From Massilia sp. (GTDB taxonomy: Bacteria > Pseudomonadota > Gammaproteobacteria > Burkholderiales > Burkholderiaceae_D), in NCBI GenBank assembly GCA_003520365.1, contig DOUW01000393.1, positions 1 through 10,141 on the forward strand: 10,141 nucleotides of DNA, written 5' to 3'. The notes under the pieces are model-generated. The model made no database searches and was not told where the DNA came from. It was given only the letters and a program-made list of their open reading frames with translations. Below are positions 1-6,536 of the stretch, one piece after another; positions within the stretch are counted from its first letter, which is position 1, and each line of letters opens with the position of its first letter. The translations under genes were made by a program, and so were the position numbers.

Positions 1-1758
1 GACCGGCTCGGGGGCGCCGAAGAAGAAGCTGCGCAGCTTGGCGAAGAAGCCGGTCGGGGCCGGAGCGACGGTCGGTTGCGGAACGGCGACGACCGGCGGC
101 TCGACCGGTTTGGCGGCCTTGACCGGCTCGCTGCGGTCGACCACCGGCGCCGGCTGGGCCGGGGGGATGCTCTTGACCACGGCTTCCTGGCGCGGCTTGG
201 CTTCTTCCTTCTGGCGCTTGCTGTAGGCCATGTCGGTTTCGGCGGTCTCGGCCAGGCTGTAGCTGGCGGCGGCGTCTTCCAGGCGCGGATCGTCGTGCTT
301 GATGCGCTCGAGCTTGTAGTGCGGGGTGTCGAGATGCTTGTTCGGCACCAGGATCACGCTGATGCGGTGGCGCGCCTCGATCTTCATGACTTCGCCACGC
401 TTCTCGTTCAGCAGGAAGGCGGCAACGTCGACCGGCACCTGGACGTGGATGGTGGCCGAGTTTTCCTTCATCGCCTCTTCCTGGATGATGCGCAGCACCT
501 GCAGGGCGGACGATTCGGTATCGCGGATGTGGCCGGTGCCCGAGCAGCGTGGGCAGGTCACGTGGGAGCCTTCGGACAGCGAAGGACGCAGGCGCTGGCG
601 CGACAGTTCCATCAGGCCGAAGCGGGAAATCTTGCCCATCTGAACGCGGGCGCGGTCGTGGTGCAGGGCTTCCTTCAGGCGCGTTTCCACTTCGCGCTGG
701 TTCTTGGCCACTTCCATGTCGATGAAGTCGATCACGATCAGGCCGCCCAGGTCGCGCAGGCGCAGCTGGCGGGCCACTTCGTCGGCCGCTTCGCAGTTGG
801 TGTTGAAGGCGGTGGTCTCGATGTCCGAGCCGCGCGTGGCGCGCGCCGAGTTGACGTCGATGGAAACCAGGGCTTCGGTGTGGTCGATGACGATCGCGCC
901 ACCCGACGGCAGCGGCACGGTGCGCGCGTAGGCGGTCTCGATCTGGTGTTCGATCTGGAAACGCGAGAACAGCGGCACGTCGTCGCTGTAGCGCTTCACG
1001 CGGTGCGCCATGTCAGGCATCACGTGCGACATGAACTGCTGGGCCTGGTCGAAGATCTCGTCGGTGTCGATCAGGACTTCGCCGATGTCAGGCTGGAAGT
1101 AATCGCGGATGGCGCGGATGACGAGCGAGCTTTCCTGGTAGATCAGGAAAGGACCGGCGGCCGATTTGCCGGCGCCTTCGATGGCGCGCCACAGTTGCAT
1201 CAGGTAATTCAAGTCCCACTGCAGCTCTTCGACCGTGCGGCCGATGCCGGCGGTGCGGGCGATGACCGACATGCCTTGCGGCAGGTCCAGCTTGTCCATG
1301 GTCTCGCGCAGTTCCTGGCGCTCTTCGCCTTCGACACGGCGCGACACGCCGCCGCCGCGCGGGTTGTTCGGCATCAGGACCAGGTAGCGGCCGGCCAGCG
1401 AGATGAACGAGGTCAGGGCAGCGCCCTTGTTGCCGCGTTCCTCTTTTTCGACCTGGACCATGATTTCCTGGCCTTCGCGCAGGGCTTCCTTGATCGTGCA
1501 GTTGCGCACGTCGACGCCATCGCGGAAATAGGAGCGGGCAACTTCTTTGAAGGGGAGGAAGCCGTGGCGGTCTTCGCCGTAGCTGACGAAGCAAGCTTCG
1601 AGGGAGGGTTCGATGCGGGTGATGACACCCTTGTAGATATTGGACTTGCGCTGTTCGCGTCCGGCCGTTTCGATATCGATGTCGATCAGTTTCTGGCCGT
1701 CGACGATCGCTACGCGCAGCTCCTCTTGCTGCGTAGCATTAAACAACATGCGTTTCAT
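1..1758 (-). CDS. rne: Ribonuclease E, N-terminal catalytic half and start of scaffold (3' end beyond window)
   Basis: RNase E is the endoribonuclease that starts mRNA decay and processes rRNA and tRNA precursors, working as a tetramer at the inner membrane. The reverse-strand reading begins [20 protein letters not shown], nearly identical to the E. coli start. The 5'-sensor pair Arg168-Thr169 is present in an ARTAGIG motif. The DNase I-like catalytic Asp residues are D301 ([11 protein letters not shown]) and D344 (IVIDFIDM). The Zn-link CPRCSGTG has C402 and C405. All match E. coli within one or two residues. From about residue 515 the chain becomes Pro/Ala/Lys-rich, as expected for the disordered scaffold. 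At about 569-580 lies a short amphipathic [13 protein letters not shown] segment. The frame is open to base 1, so the scaffold is cut off by the window. The start at 1758 has a GGAG Shine-Dalgarno (1768-1771) nine bases upstream. The enzyme identity is certain; RNase G is excluded by the scaffold extension. Confidence 0.98.
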   Translation of the reverse strand, partial: MKRMLFNATQQEELRVAIVDGQKLIDIDIETAGREQRKSNIYKGVITRIEPSLEACFVSYGEDRHGFLPFKEVARSYFRDGVDVRNCTIKEALREGQEIMVQVEKEERGNKGAALTSFISLAGRYLVLMPNNPRGGGVSRRVEGEERQELRETMDKLDLPQGMSVIARTAGIGRTVEELQWDLNYLMQLWRAIEGAGKSAAGPFLIYQESSLVIRAIRDYFQPDIGEVLIDTDEIFDQAQQFMSHVMPDMAHRVKRYSDDVPLFSRFQIEHQIETAYARTVPLPSGGAIVIDHTEALVSIDVNSARATRGSDIETTAFNTNCEAADEVARQLRLRDLGGLIVIDFIDMEVAKNQREVETRLKEALHHDRARVQMGKISRFGLMELSRQRLRPSLSEGSHVTCPRCSGTGHIRDTESSALQVLRIIQEEAMKENSATIHVQVPVDVAAFLLNEKRGEVMKIEARHRISVILVPNKHLDTPHYKLERIKHDDPRLEDAAASYSLAETAETDMAYSKRQKEEAKPRQEAVVKSIPPAQPAPVVDRSEPVKAAKPVEPPVVAVPQPTVAPAPTGFFAKLRSFFFGAPEPV

Positions 1759-2043
1759 TTTTATTGACTCCGCGACCCGTGGGCCGTTCCATGCCGCCTT
1801 GCCAGGGCGGCGAAAGTACAGGGAAGTACGCGGGAGGGGAGAGCTGGAGGGGGGTATGCCCGGGTGTGTGGGGCCGGCGAAGCAAAAGGCAACGCTGCCG
1901 CCACAGGGCGCGAATGGTGTCGATCGTCATGCCGAGGGCACGCCGCAACTGTAGCTGTGCCCGGCCCGCTTCATGAGCGGCGCAAAGGGTCAGCCAGGCG
2001 GTGCGCGCAACAACCAGCCAAACCGTAGCCAGCCAGCAACCAA
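1759..2043 (-). promoter_or_regulatory. Long 5' leader of rne (predicted untranslated region)
   Basis: About 285 bases lie between the best candidate rne promoter and the rne start, and no credible gene occupies them. Seen directly: a GGAG ribosome-binding site at 1768-1771, a 6-bp hairpin at 1793-1811 (GCCGCC / GGCGGC, 7-base loop) just upstream of it, and a pyrimidine-rich, probably unstructured stretch in the mRNA sense at about 1815-1860. In E. coli, rne has a leader of about 360 nt containing hairpins that RNase E uses to regulate its own message. A similar role here is inferred from length and structure, not from conserved sequence. Confidence 0.45.
1793..1811 (-). other. Hairpin just upstream of the rne ribosome-binding site
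   Basis: GCCGCC (1793-1798) and GGCGGC (1806-1811) form a perfect GC stem with a 7-base loop. It ends 21 bases before the GGAG site in the rne mRNA direction. Its position suggests influence on ribosome access or RNase E binding, but function is inferred. No T-tract follows, so it is not a terminator. Confidence 0.4.
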
Positions 2044-2050
2044 GACTTCG

Positions 2051-2080
2051 ATCTTATCGGCGAAAGGAGGCGTCGATCAA
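2051..2080 (-). promoter_or_regulatory. Candidate sigma70 promoter for rne
   Basis: Read on the minus strand, TTGATC (2075-2080) is followed after 18 bases by TAAGAT (2051-2056), a fair match to the -35 and -10 consensus. Transcription would start near 2043 and give a leader of about 285 nt. It is the best-spaced pair I found on this strand in the divergent region. Other starts further upstream are possible, including near a minus-strand TATAAT at 2486-2491 that lacks a good -35. Confidence 0.35.
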
Positions 2081-2187
2081 CCTGTTGCGCGTCGGCCCGC
2101 CGGCCGTCATCCCCTGGGGCTCGGCCAACATGCCTGCTGCGCTCGCTACGGTTTCTCGACCTTCCTCGTTAATCAGCCTTTACTCTC

Positions 2188-2206
2188 AAGCCTTCGGGTG
2201 AGGCTT
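2188..2206. other. Small perfect hairpin in the rne-rluC divergent region
   Basis: AAGCCT (2188-2193) and AGGCTT (2201-2206) pair perfectly around a 7-base loop. No T-tract follows on either strand. It sits in the stretch 2081-2430, where I see no gene, no good promoter and only this and the larger hairpin at 2250-2279. Confidence 0.3.
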
Positions 2207-2249
2207 ACATCGGGTCGGGCGAAACGACAAGCGTTATCGACACCATCAA

Positions 2250-2279
2250 CCGGCGAGCCCGCATGAGCAGGCTTGCCGG
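2250..2279. repeat. Extended imperfect palindrome in the rne-rluC divergent region
   Basis: CCGGCGAGCC (2250-2259) pairs with GGCTTGCCGG (2270-2279) with one G-T wobble on the plus strand. The stem continues inward with one mismatch, CGC against GCA, to an ATGA loop. The result is a stem of about 13 pairs. It does not resemble the REP units elsewhere in this window and has no T-tract. It could be a structured leader element of a longer rne transcript or an isolated REP-like palindrome of another family. Confidence 0.45.
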
Positions 2280-2430
2280 TACTTATCCTTACAGTTCCAA
2301 ACAATCCAATCCGGCACTCCTGCGCGCGACCCGATTGCAACTGCGGTGCAACCCTGATCCACGCAGAAATGTGCGTACACGTTTTTTCCATCGATTTTGC
2401 ATGCCAGCGGGGCCGATGGAACGCGCCCCT

Positions 2431-2458
2431 GTGTAAAATATCGTTTTAATTCTTACAC
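2431..2458. promoter_or_regulatory. Inverted repeat GTGTAA-N16-TTACAC, possible operator
   Basis: A perfect 6-bp inverted repeat, GTGTAA (2431-2436) and TTACAC (2453-2458), flanks an AT-rich 16-base core in otherwise GC-rich DNA. It lies about 10 bases upstream of the candidate rluC -35 element and between the two divergent genes. A dimeric transcription factor site is plausible. No regulator can be named from sequence alone. Confidence 0.35.
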
Positions 2459-2468
2459 CTGCAGAGGT

Positions 2469-2497
2469 TTGACCGCCGCCTGTCGATTATATATTCA
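2469..2497 (+). promoter_or_regulatory. Candidate rluC promoter
   Basis: TTGACC (2469-2474) is a 5/6 match to the -35 consensus. An AT-rich block follows, offering TATATT (2490-2495, 15-base spacer) or TATTCA (2492-2497, 17-base spacer). Transcription would begin near 2502-2504, so the in-frame ATG at 2500 would not be translated. This supports the rluC start at 2539. Confidence 0.5.
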
Positions 2498-2538
2498 AAA
2501 TGAAGGACTTAGAGAGAATTTCTGGGAAGACAGGCCAA

Positions 2539-3519
2539 ATGAAGATGCAAAACGATGTTGTTCCCCCTTCATCACAGGCATTAGCGGCACAGTTCGTCAC
2601 TATTACCGAGGAAGAAGCCGGCCAGCGTATTGACAATTACTTGTTGCGCGTGTGCAAGGGCGTTCCGAAGAGCCATATCTACCGTATCCTGCGTTCGGGC
2701 GAGGTGCGCGTCAACAAGGGCCGCATCGACCAGCTGTATCGGCTGGAGCAGGGCGACCTGGTGCGCATTCCACCGATTCGCGTTGCCGAAAAAGCCAGCA
2801 GCGCGGCCGTTCCCGGCGCCGAATTCAAGATCGTGCACGAGGACAATCACCTGCTGGTGATCGACAAGCCGGCCGGCGTCGCCGTCCATGGCGGCTCGGG
2901 CGTGTCGTATGGCGTCATCGAGCAGTTGCGCGCGGCGCGGCCGGACGCCAAGTTCCTGGAACTGGTGCACCGCCTCGACCGCGAAACCTCGGGACTGTTG
3001 TTGCTGGCCAAAAAGCGCTCGGCGCTGACCAACCTGCACGACCAGATGCGCGAAGGCCTTACCGACAAGCGTTACCTGACGGCTGTTTCCGGCAACTGGG
3101 TCAACAAGCGCCAGCATGTAAAGTTGCCTTTACATAAATACACGACGCCCGACGGCGAGCGCCGTGTCGTGGTGCAAGCTGGCGGCATGGAATCGCACAC
3201 CGTCTTCAGCCTGCTGCGCAAATGGGAAGAATTTGCCTTGCTGGAAGCGGAACTGAAGACCGGGCGTACCCACCAGATTCGCGTTCACCTGGCATCGTCG
3301 GGCTTCCCCATCCTGGGCGACGAGAAGTACGGCGATTTCGCCCTCAACAAGCAGTTGCAGAAGGCTACCGAAACGCGCGGTGCGCTGCGCCGGATGTTCC
3401 TTCACGCTCACAAAATCACCTTCACCCACCCGGATTCCGGCGCGAAGATGACGCTGCAGGCGCCCTTGCCAGCCGAGTGCGATCGTTTCTTGGTAAGCTT
3501 GGGGCAACCGGTAGCTTGA
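2539..3519 (+). CDS. rluC: 23S rRNA pseudouridine synthase RluC (955/2504/2580 type)
   Basis: RluC converts specific uridines of 23S rRNA to pseudouridine; in E. coli these are 955, 2504 and 2580. The 326-aa product has an N-terminal S4-like RNA-binding domain (about 28-90, with SHIYRILRSGEVRVNKGR) and an RluA-family catalytic domain. The catalytic Asp is D147 in HRLDRETSGLLL, and the later family motif RTHQIRVH sits at 243-250. Length is close to the E. coli enzyme (about 319 aa). I chose ATG 2539 over in-frame ATG 2500 because the latter has no ribosome-binding site and overlaps the predicted transcription start; AGG at 2532-2534 gives weak support, and ATG 2545 is also possible. The gene is divergent from rne, a pairing also found in gammaproteobacteria. 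It is followed by a REP pair before the HAD gene. Confidence 0.95.
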   Translation: MKMQNDVVPPSSQALAAQFVTITEEEAGQRIDNYLLRVCKGVPKSHIYRILRSGEVRVNKGRIDQLYRLEQGDLVRIPPIRVAEKASSAAVPGAEFKIVHEDNHLLVIDKPAGVAVHGGSGVSYGVIEQLRAARPDAKFLELVHRLDRETSGLLLLAKKRSALTNLHDQMREGLTDKRYLTAVSGNWVNKRQHVKLPLHKYTTPDGERRVVVQAGGMESHTVFSLLRKWEEFALLEAELKTGRTHQIRVHLASSGFPILGDEKYGDFALNKQLQKATETRGALRRMFLHAHKITFTHPDSGAKMTLQAPLPAECDRFLVSLGQPVA

Positions 3520-3525
3520 TGGTTC

Positions 3526-3544
3526 GTGGGCGCCCCGTGCCCAC
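3526..3544 (+). repeat. REP-like palindrome, degenerate copy without GTAG foot
   Basis: The core GTGGGC-N7-GCCCAC folds into a 6-bp hairpin starting 7 bases after the rluC stop. Positions 3526-3543 are an 18-bp perfect reverse complement of 3632-3649, so the two make an inverted pair about 88 bases apart. The GTAG tetranucleotide seen on the other copies is missing here. Confidence 0.75.
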
Positions 3545-3631
3545 CGTTTATCATGCGTGGCGTTACGCAAGCATGAAAAACACGTGGATAGCGGTACCAG
3601 CGCGAATGCATGAGCAGTAGCGATCACCGCA

Positions 3632-3655
3632 TGGGCACGGGGCGCCCACCCTACG
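3632..3655 (-). repeat. REP-like palindrome with GTAG foot, inverted copy
   Basis: Read on the minus strand, this is CGTAGGG followed by a GTGGGC-N7-GCCCA hairpin. GTAG 5' of a hairpin is the known architecture of REP sequences recognised by REP-associated (RAYT) transposases. It forms a REPIN-like pair with 3526-3544. The copy lies within the frame upstream of the HAD gene and would add a spurious N-terminal extension if the ATG at 3610 were used. Confidence 0.75.
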
Positions 3656-3699
3656 GCACATTGCCGGTAATAAACAGGAGCCGGCACTGGCCGGAAGAA

Positions 3700-4359
3700 A
3701 TGCCAAGAAAGCAATTTGATCTGATCGTCTTCGACTGGGACGGCACCTTGATGGACAGCACGGCGGCCATCGTCAAGTGCATCCAGGCAGCCGCGCGCGA
3801 CGTCGGCCTGCCCGTGCCGAGCGACGGGGCGGCCTCGCACGTCATCGGCCTGGCACTGCCCGAAGCCATGCAGACGGCGGTGCCCGACATCGAGCCGGCG
3901 CTGTATCCACGCATGGTCGAGCGCTACCGCTACCATTTCCTGACGAAAGACCACGAACTGGTGCTGTTCAAGGGAGTTCGCGAGATGTTGAGCGAACTTT
4001 CCCAACAGGGCTATTTCCTGGCGGTGGCCACCGGCAAGAGCCGCGTGGGCCTGAACCGGGCGCTGAACGCGGCCGGACTGCTGTCGATGTTCGACGCTAC
4101 CCGTTGTGCGGATGAAACCTTCTCCAAGCCGCATCCGGCCATGCTGCAGGAATTGACGCGCGAACTCGGCCAGGACATGCGCCGCACGGTGATGATCGGC
4201 GATACCACGCACGACCTGCTGATGGCGCGCAATGCCGGCGCCGCCGGGATTGCCGTCGAGTATGGCGCCCATCCGGTCGACCAGCTGCAGGCCTGCCATC
4301 CCGTGTTTTCCGCCAAGACAGCGGTCGAACTGCACGCCTGGCTGACCGATAACGCATAA
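3700..4359 (+). CDS. HAD-superfamily hydrolase, phosphoglycolate phosphatase-like
   Basis: This is a 219-aa haloacid dehalogenase-family phosphatase, probably cytoplasmic. All four HAD motifs are visible: motif I FDWDGT with nucleophile D12 and acid D14, motif II T111 in ATGKS, motif III K143 in SKPHP, and motif IV D168 and D172 in IGDTTHD. Residues 18-85 form a helical C1 cap of the Gph/PGP type. The substrate is uncertain: phosphoglycolate is the usual annotation, but related proteins act on other small phosphoesters. I chose ATG 3700 because family members start close to motif I and because upstream codons lie inside the REP repeat. A GGAAG sits very close to this start, so initiation may be modest. 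The stop overlaps the Rieske start by one base (TAATG), indicating translational coupling. It is probably in the rluC-sppA operon. Confidence 0.9.
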   Translation: MPRKQFDLIVFDWDGTLMDSTAAIVKCIQAAARDVGLPVPSDGAASHVIGLALPEAMQTAVPDIEPALYPRMVERYRYHFLTKDHELVLFKGVREMLSELSQQGYFLAVATGKSRVGLNRALNAAGLLSMFDATRCADETFSKPHPAMLQELTRELGQDMRRTVMIGDTTHDLLMARNAGAAGIAVEYGAHPVDQLQACHPVFSAKTAVELHAWLTDNA

Positions 4360-4721
4360 TGGCGGATGTTTACATTTGCGACTCCGAGGCCCTGGTCGAT
4401 GGCGGCGCGGGGGTGCGCTTTCCCGTGCTGGCCTTCGGCGAACCGGCGACCGGCTTCGTGGTGCGCTTCGGCGGCACCGCCTATGCCTACCTGAACCGTT
4501 GTGCCCATGTGCCGACCGAGCTGGACTGGGTCAAGGGGCAGTTTTTCGAGTCCAGCGGCGAGTACCTGATGTGCGCAACCCATGGGGCCGTGTACCAGCC
4601 GGCGACCGGCCTCTGCGCTGGCGGACCCTGCCGTGGCGTGCGGCTGCGTGCGATCGCGGTGCGCGAAGCGGACGGCAAGGTATCCTGGCAGCCGGACGAG
4701 CGGTTCCAGCCGGCCGCCTGA
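4359..4721 (+). CDS. Small Rieske [2Fe-2S] ferredoxin-like protein
   Basis: This is a 120-aa single-domain Rieske protein. The cluster ligands are C48 and H50 in CAH and C72 and H75 in CATH, the CxH / CxxH pattern that binds a 2Fe-2S cluster. A GGPCRG loop near 88-93 closes the cluster pocket. There is no signal peptide or membrane anchor, so it is a soluble cytoplasmic electron carrier of the ferredoxin/NirD-like type and not a respiratory-complex subunit. Its first codon overlaps the HAD stop, so the two are translated together. No dioxygenase, reductase or nitrite reductase gene lies nearby, so its partner is unknown. Small Rieske genes beside sppA are, from memory, common in Burkholderiales, but their role is not established. 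Confidence 0.9.
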   Translation: MADVYICDSEALVDGGAGVRFPVLAFGEPATGFVVRFGGTAYAYLNRCAHVPTELDWVKGQFFESSGEYLMCATHGAVYQPATGLCAGGPCRGVRLRAIAVREADGKVSWQPDERFQPAA

Positions 4722-4755
4722 GGAAGGCTGCAACCATTTAACTTCAACACTGCTT

Positions 4756-5748
4756 ATGAGCGACAACATCAGGAACGATGGCGAAAGCCGGTTTGCAGCC
4801 AACCCGACCGCGGGCAACTGGGAGCGCGAGACCCTCGAGAAGCTGGTGTTCGCCACCATCAAGGAGCGCCGCGCGGCGCGCCGCTGGAGCATCTTCTTCC
4901 GGCTGGCCTTCCTGCTCGTGCTCGTCGTCGGACTCTGGACTTACCTCGGATTGAGCTTCGGCAGCGACGACGAGAACCTCGGCCGCCACACGGCACTCAT
5001 CGAAATTAACGGCGAGATCGAAGCGGAAGGCAGCGGATCGGCCGACAATGTGATCCCCTCGCTGAACAAGGCGTTTTCCGACGCGGGCTCGGCGGCGGTG
5101 GTGATGCGCATCGACAGCCCCGGCGGCAGCCCGGTGCAGGCCGGGATCATCGTCGACGAGATCCGGCGCCTGAGGAAGGGGTATCCGGACAAGCCGCTGT
5201 ACGTGGTGGTCGACGAGATCTGCGCCTCCGGCGGGTACTACATCGCCGCCGCGGCCGACAAGATCTATGTCAACAAGGCCAGCATCGTCGGCTCGGTCGG
5301 CGTACTGATGGACAGTTTCGGTTTCACAGGCACCATGGAAAAGCTGGGTGTCGAGCGGCGCCTGCTGACGGCGGGCGCCAACAAGGGCTTCCTCGACCCG
5401 TTCAGCCCGCAATCGGAGAAGCACCGCGCCCACGCCCAGGAAATGCTCAACGAAATCCACCAGCAATTCATTTCGGTGGTGCGCGCCGGACGCGGTTCGC
5501 GCCTGAAGGAGACACCGGAAACCTTCTCCGGCCTGTACTGGACCGGCGCCAAGGCCGTCGAGATGGGCCTGGCCGACGGTTTCGGCACCGTCGACACCGT
5601 CGCGCGCGACATCGTCAAGGCCGAGGACATCGTCGACTACACCGCCCACGAAGGCTTGCCGGAACGCGTATTGAAGAAATTCGGCGCGTCCGTGGGCGAT
5701 GGCGCGGTGAAGGCCATGTCGCACACGGTATTGCCGCAATTAAAATGA
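4756..5748 (+). CDS. sppA: Signal peptide peptidase SppA, short (S49) form
   Basis: This is a 330-aa membrane-bound S49 serine protease that degrades cleaved signal peptides. A cytoplasmic N-terminus of about 43 residues is followed by one membrane segment (about 44-66) and then the protease domain. The catalytic Ser is S158 in CASGGYY. The general-base Lys is K210 in AGANKGFLDPF, 52 residues later, matching the S147/K199 spacing of the Bacillus subtilis enzyme. An oligomer-type SPGGSP motif is at 121-126. Length fits the short 36-kDa form, about half of E. coli SppA. ATG 4756 is the first ATG that gives this topology. It has no clear Shine-Dalgarno; AGGAAGG at 4721-4727 is too far, so it may depend on readthrough from the Rieske gene 34 bp upstream. 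No terminator lies directly behind it; the next is at 5961-5992. Confidence 0.93.
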   Translation: MSDNIRNDGESRFAANPTAGNWERETLEKLVFATIKERRAARRWSIFFRLAFLLVLVVGLWTYLGLSFGSDDENLGRHTALIEINGEIEAEGSGSADNVIPSLNKAFSDAGSAAVVMRIDSPGGSPVQAGIIVDEIRRLRKGYPDKPLYVVVDEICASGGYYIAAAADKIYVNKASIVGSVGVLMDSFGFTGTMEKLGVERRLLTAGANKGFLDPFSPQSEKHRAHAQEMLNEIHQQFISVVRAGRGSRLKETPETFSGLYWTGAKAVEMGLADGFGTVDTVARDIVKAEDIVDYTAHEGLPERVLKKFGASVGDGAVKAMSHTVLPQLK

Positions 5749-5786
5749 GTGGGAATGCGCTGAGCTGACGTTGCTCAATATGTCCC

Positions 5787-5814
5787 TTGAAAGTTCCGAG
5801 AAGTGGTCTATAGT
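5787..5814 (+). promoter_or_regulatory. Strong candidate sigma70 promoter downstream of sppA
   Basis: TTGAAA (5787-5792) and TATAGT (5809-5814) are separated by 16 bases, each a 5/6 consensus match. It is the best promoter-like pair in the window. No gene follows on this strand until rsuA at 6537, and a strong terminator intervenes. The predicted start is near 5821. Confidence 0.6.
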
Positions 5815-5820
5815 GACCTT

Positions 5821-5992
5821 CGTGGTTCTTTCAGGGGAGGGCGACCAACAAGAAGTGCCAACCTGTTCGCAATTGTTCATTAGTTGACGCGATCGCGCCG
5901 CATACGTGCGGCTTTCGAGAGAATTCCATTCCTCATGCCACCCGGCCCTTCCCGGGAAGCGAAAACGACGGCGCAAGCCGTCGTTTTCTTTT
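5821..5992 (+). ncRNA. Candidate small noncoding RNA of about 170 nt, family unknown
   Basis: The stretch lies between a good promoter (5787-5814) and a strong intrinsic terminator (5961-5992) and holds no credible protein gene. It can fold locally. GCCGCA-TACG-TGCGGC makes a perfect 6-bp hairpin around 5897-5912. TTCTTTC near the 5' end can pair with GAGAGAA near 5917-5923 (one G-U). A purine block AGGGGAGGG (5833-5841) can pair imperfectly with the C-rich run near 5941-5954. The size and promoter-terminator layout fit a stand-alone sRNA, and 6S RNA (ssrS) is one candidate by size only; I could not match it to a known family. A GTG-start frame of ten codons at 5855-5887 follows the purine block, so a leader peptide is a weaker alternative. 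Confidence 0.45.
5961..5992 (+). terminator. Intrinsic terminator, probably bidirectional
   Basis: GAAAACGACGGC (5961-5972) pairs perfectly with GCCGTCGTTTTC (5977-5988) around a GCAA tetraloop, and TTTT follows (5989-5992). It would end the candidate sRNA and any readthrough from sppA. On the minus strand the T-rich 3' arm of the stem also gives partial terminator character for the hypothetical gene ending at 6005. Confidence 0.9.
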
Positions 5993-6004
5993 ATGCATCG
6001 GTTT

Positions 6005-6307
6005 TCAGGCGCGGGTGTCGGACGCGGCCGGATGGGAGAGGGCGGCGCCGTCGTCATGCTGGACGAAGCCGCCGCGCTCGAGCCAGGCCTGGAAATCGCG
6101 CTGGGCGCGGGCATACCAGGCGGCGCGCAGCGGCGCGTGCGCCGAACCGTGCAGATGCGGGACGTTGCCGCCGCTGGTCCAGCGCGCCAGGGCGAGCCGG
6201 GTCGGAAACAGCGCGGTATGCGAACGCGCCAGCGACAGGCGCGCTGCCTTGACCGACGCCGGAGCGACCGTGGGCGGGGTGACCTGATCGGATTTCACTG
6301 GTTGCAT
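6005..6307 (-). CDS. Hypothetical protein, 100 aa
   Basis: I do not recognise a family. The product is a basic, soluble-looking 100-aa protein (MQPVKSDQVTPPTVAPASVK at the start) with a flexible Pro/Ala/Val-rich N-terminus. A compact middle part follows (LALARWTSGGNVPHLHG, then RAAWYARAQRDFQAWLERGG). No signal peptide, membrane segment or metal motif is evident, although H, W and R residues cluster in the middle. Coding is supported by GC-rich third positions and by AGAGG nine bases before ATG 6307. The in-frame ATG at 6316 directly abuts that Shine-Dalgarno and is less likely. It converges on the terminator at 5961-5992. Its upstream region carries a CCTAACG / CGTTAGG inverted repeat, suggesting its own regulation. 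Confidence 0.7.
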   Translation of the reverse strand: MQPVKSDQVTPPTVAPASVKAARLSLARSHTALFPTRLALARWTSGGNVPHLHGSAHAPLRAAWYARAQRDFQAWLERGGFVQHDDGAALSHPAASDTRA

Positions 6308-6342
6308 TGTCGTCATCCTCTTATTTGTATTGGGTAGTAATT

Positions 6343-6380
6343 CCTAACGATACCTCTTCAGTTCTGCTGGTCGCGTTAGG
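6343..6380. promoter_or_regulatory. Inverted repeat CCTAACG-N24-CGTTAGG upstream of the hypothetical gene
   Basis: CCTAACG (6343-6349) and CGTTAGG (6374-6380) are perfect reverse complements 24 bases apart. The longer word ATTCCTAA occurs at 6340-6347 and again at 6384-6391, 44 bp apart, about four helical turns. The region is AT-richer than its surroundings. Repeated sites on one DNA face suggest a regulator-binding region in the 229-bp gap between the divergent genes ending at 6307 and starting at 6537. No regulator can be named. Confidence 0.4.
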
Positions 6381-6536
6381 CCGATTCCTAATGGAGTTGA
6401 AGTCTATCAATGGATGGTGTGCTTCGATTGATATATGTCAAACGAGTAGAAGATCACTATCCTAGCGGTAACATTGCGTGGCCCTTGCTGGCGGTGGACC
6501 TTCTGCGCTGATGGGCCTTCTGTTAAAGTCTCGCCC

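Noticed and set aside
76..1767. 563-codon open frame on the plus strand
   Set aside because: It is antisense to rne and is kept open by the GC-rich codon bias. Its product is a low-complexity string of Arg, His, Val, Asp and Ala, while the other strand gives textbook RNase E.
1739..1948. 69-codon minus-strand frame in the rne leader that overlaps the rne start
   Set aside because: It has no good ribosome-binding site and a Pro-rich low-complexity product. An upstream ORF role is conceivable, but nothing beyond its position supports it.
2500..2538. Upstream in-frame ATG adding 13 residues to RluC
   Set aside because: No ribosome-binding site, and it lies at or before the predicted transcription start. 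Family members begin nearer the 2539 start.
3130..4335. 401-codon minus-strand frame opposite rluC and the HAD gene
   Set aside because: It overlaps two well-identified genes and the REP pair, and its product has no recognisable motif.
5855..5887. Ten-codon GTG-start frame inside the candidate sRNA
   Set aside because: The purine block upstream is 13 bases away, the start is non-ATG, and no run of regulatory codons is seen. It is kept only as an alternative in the sRNA entry.
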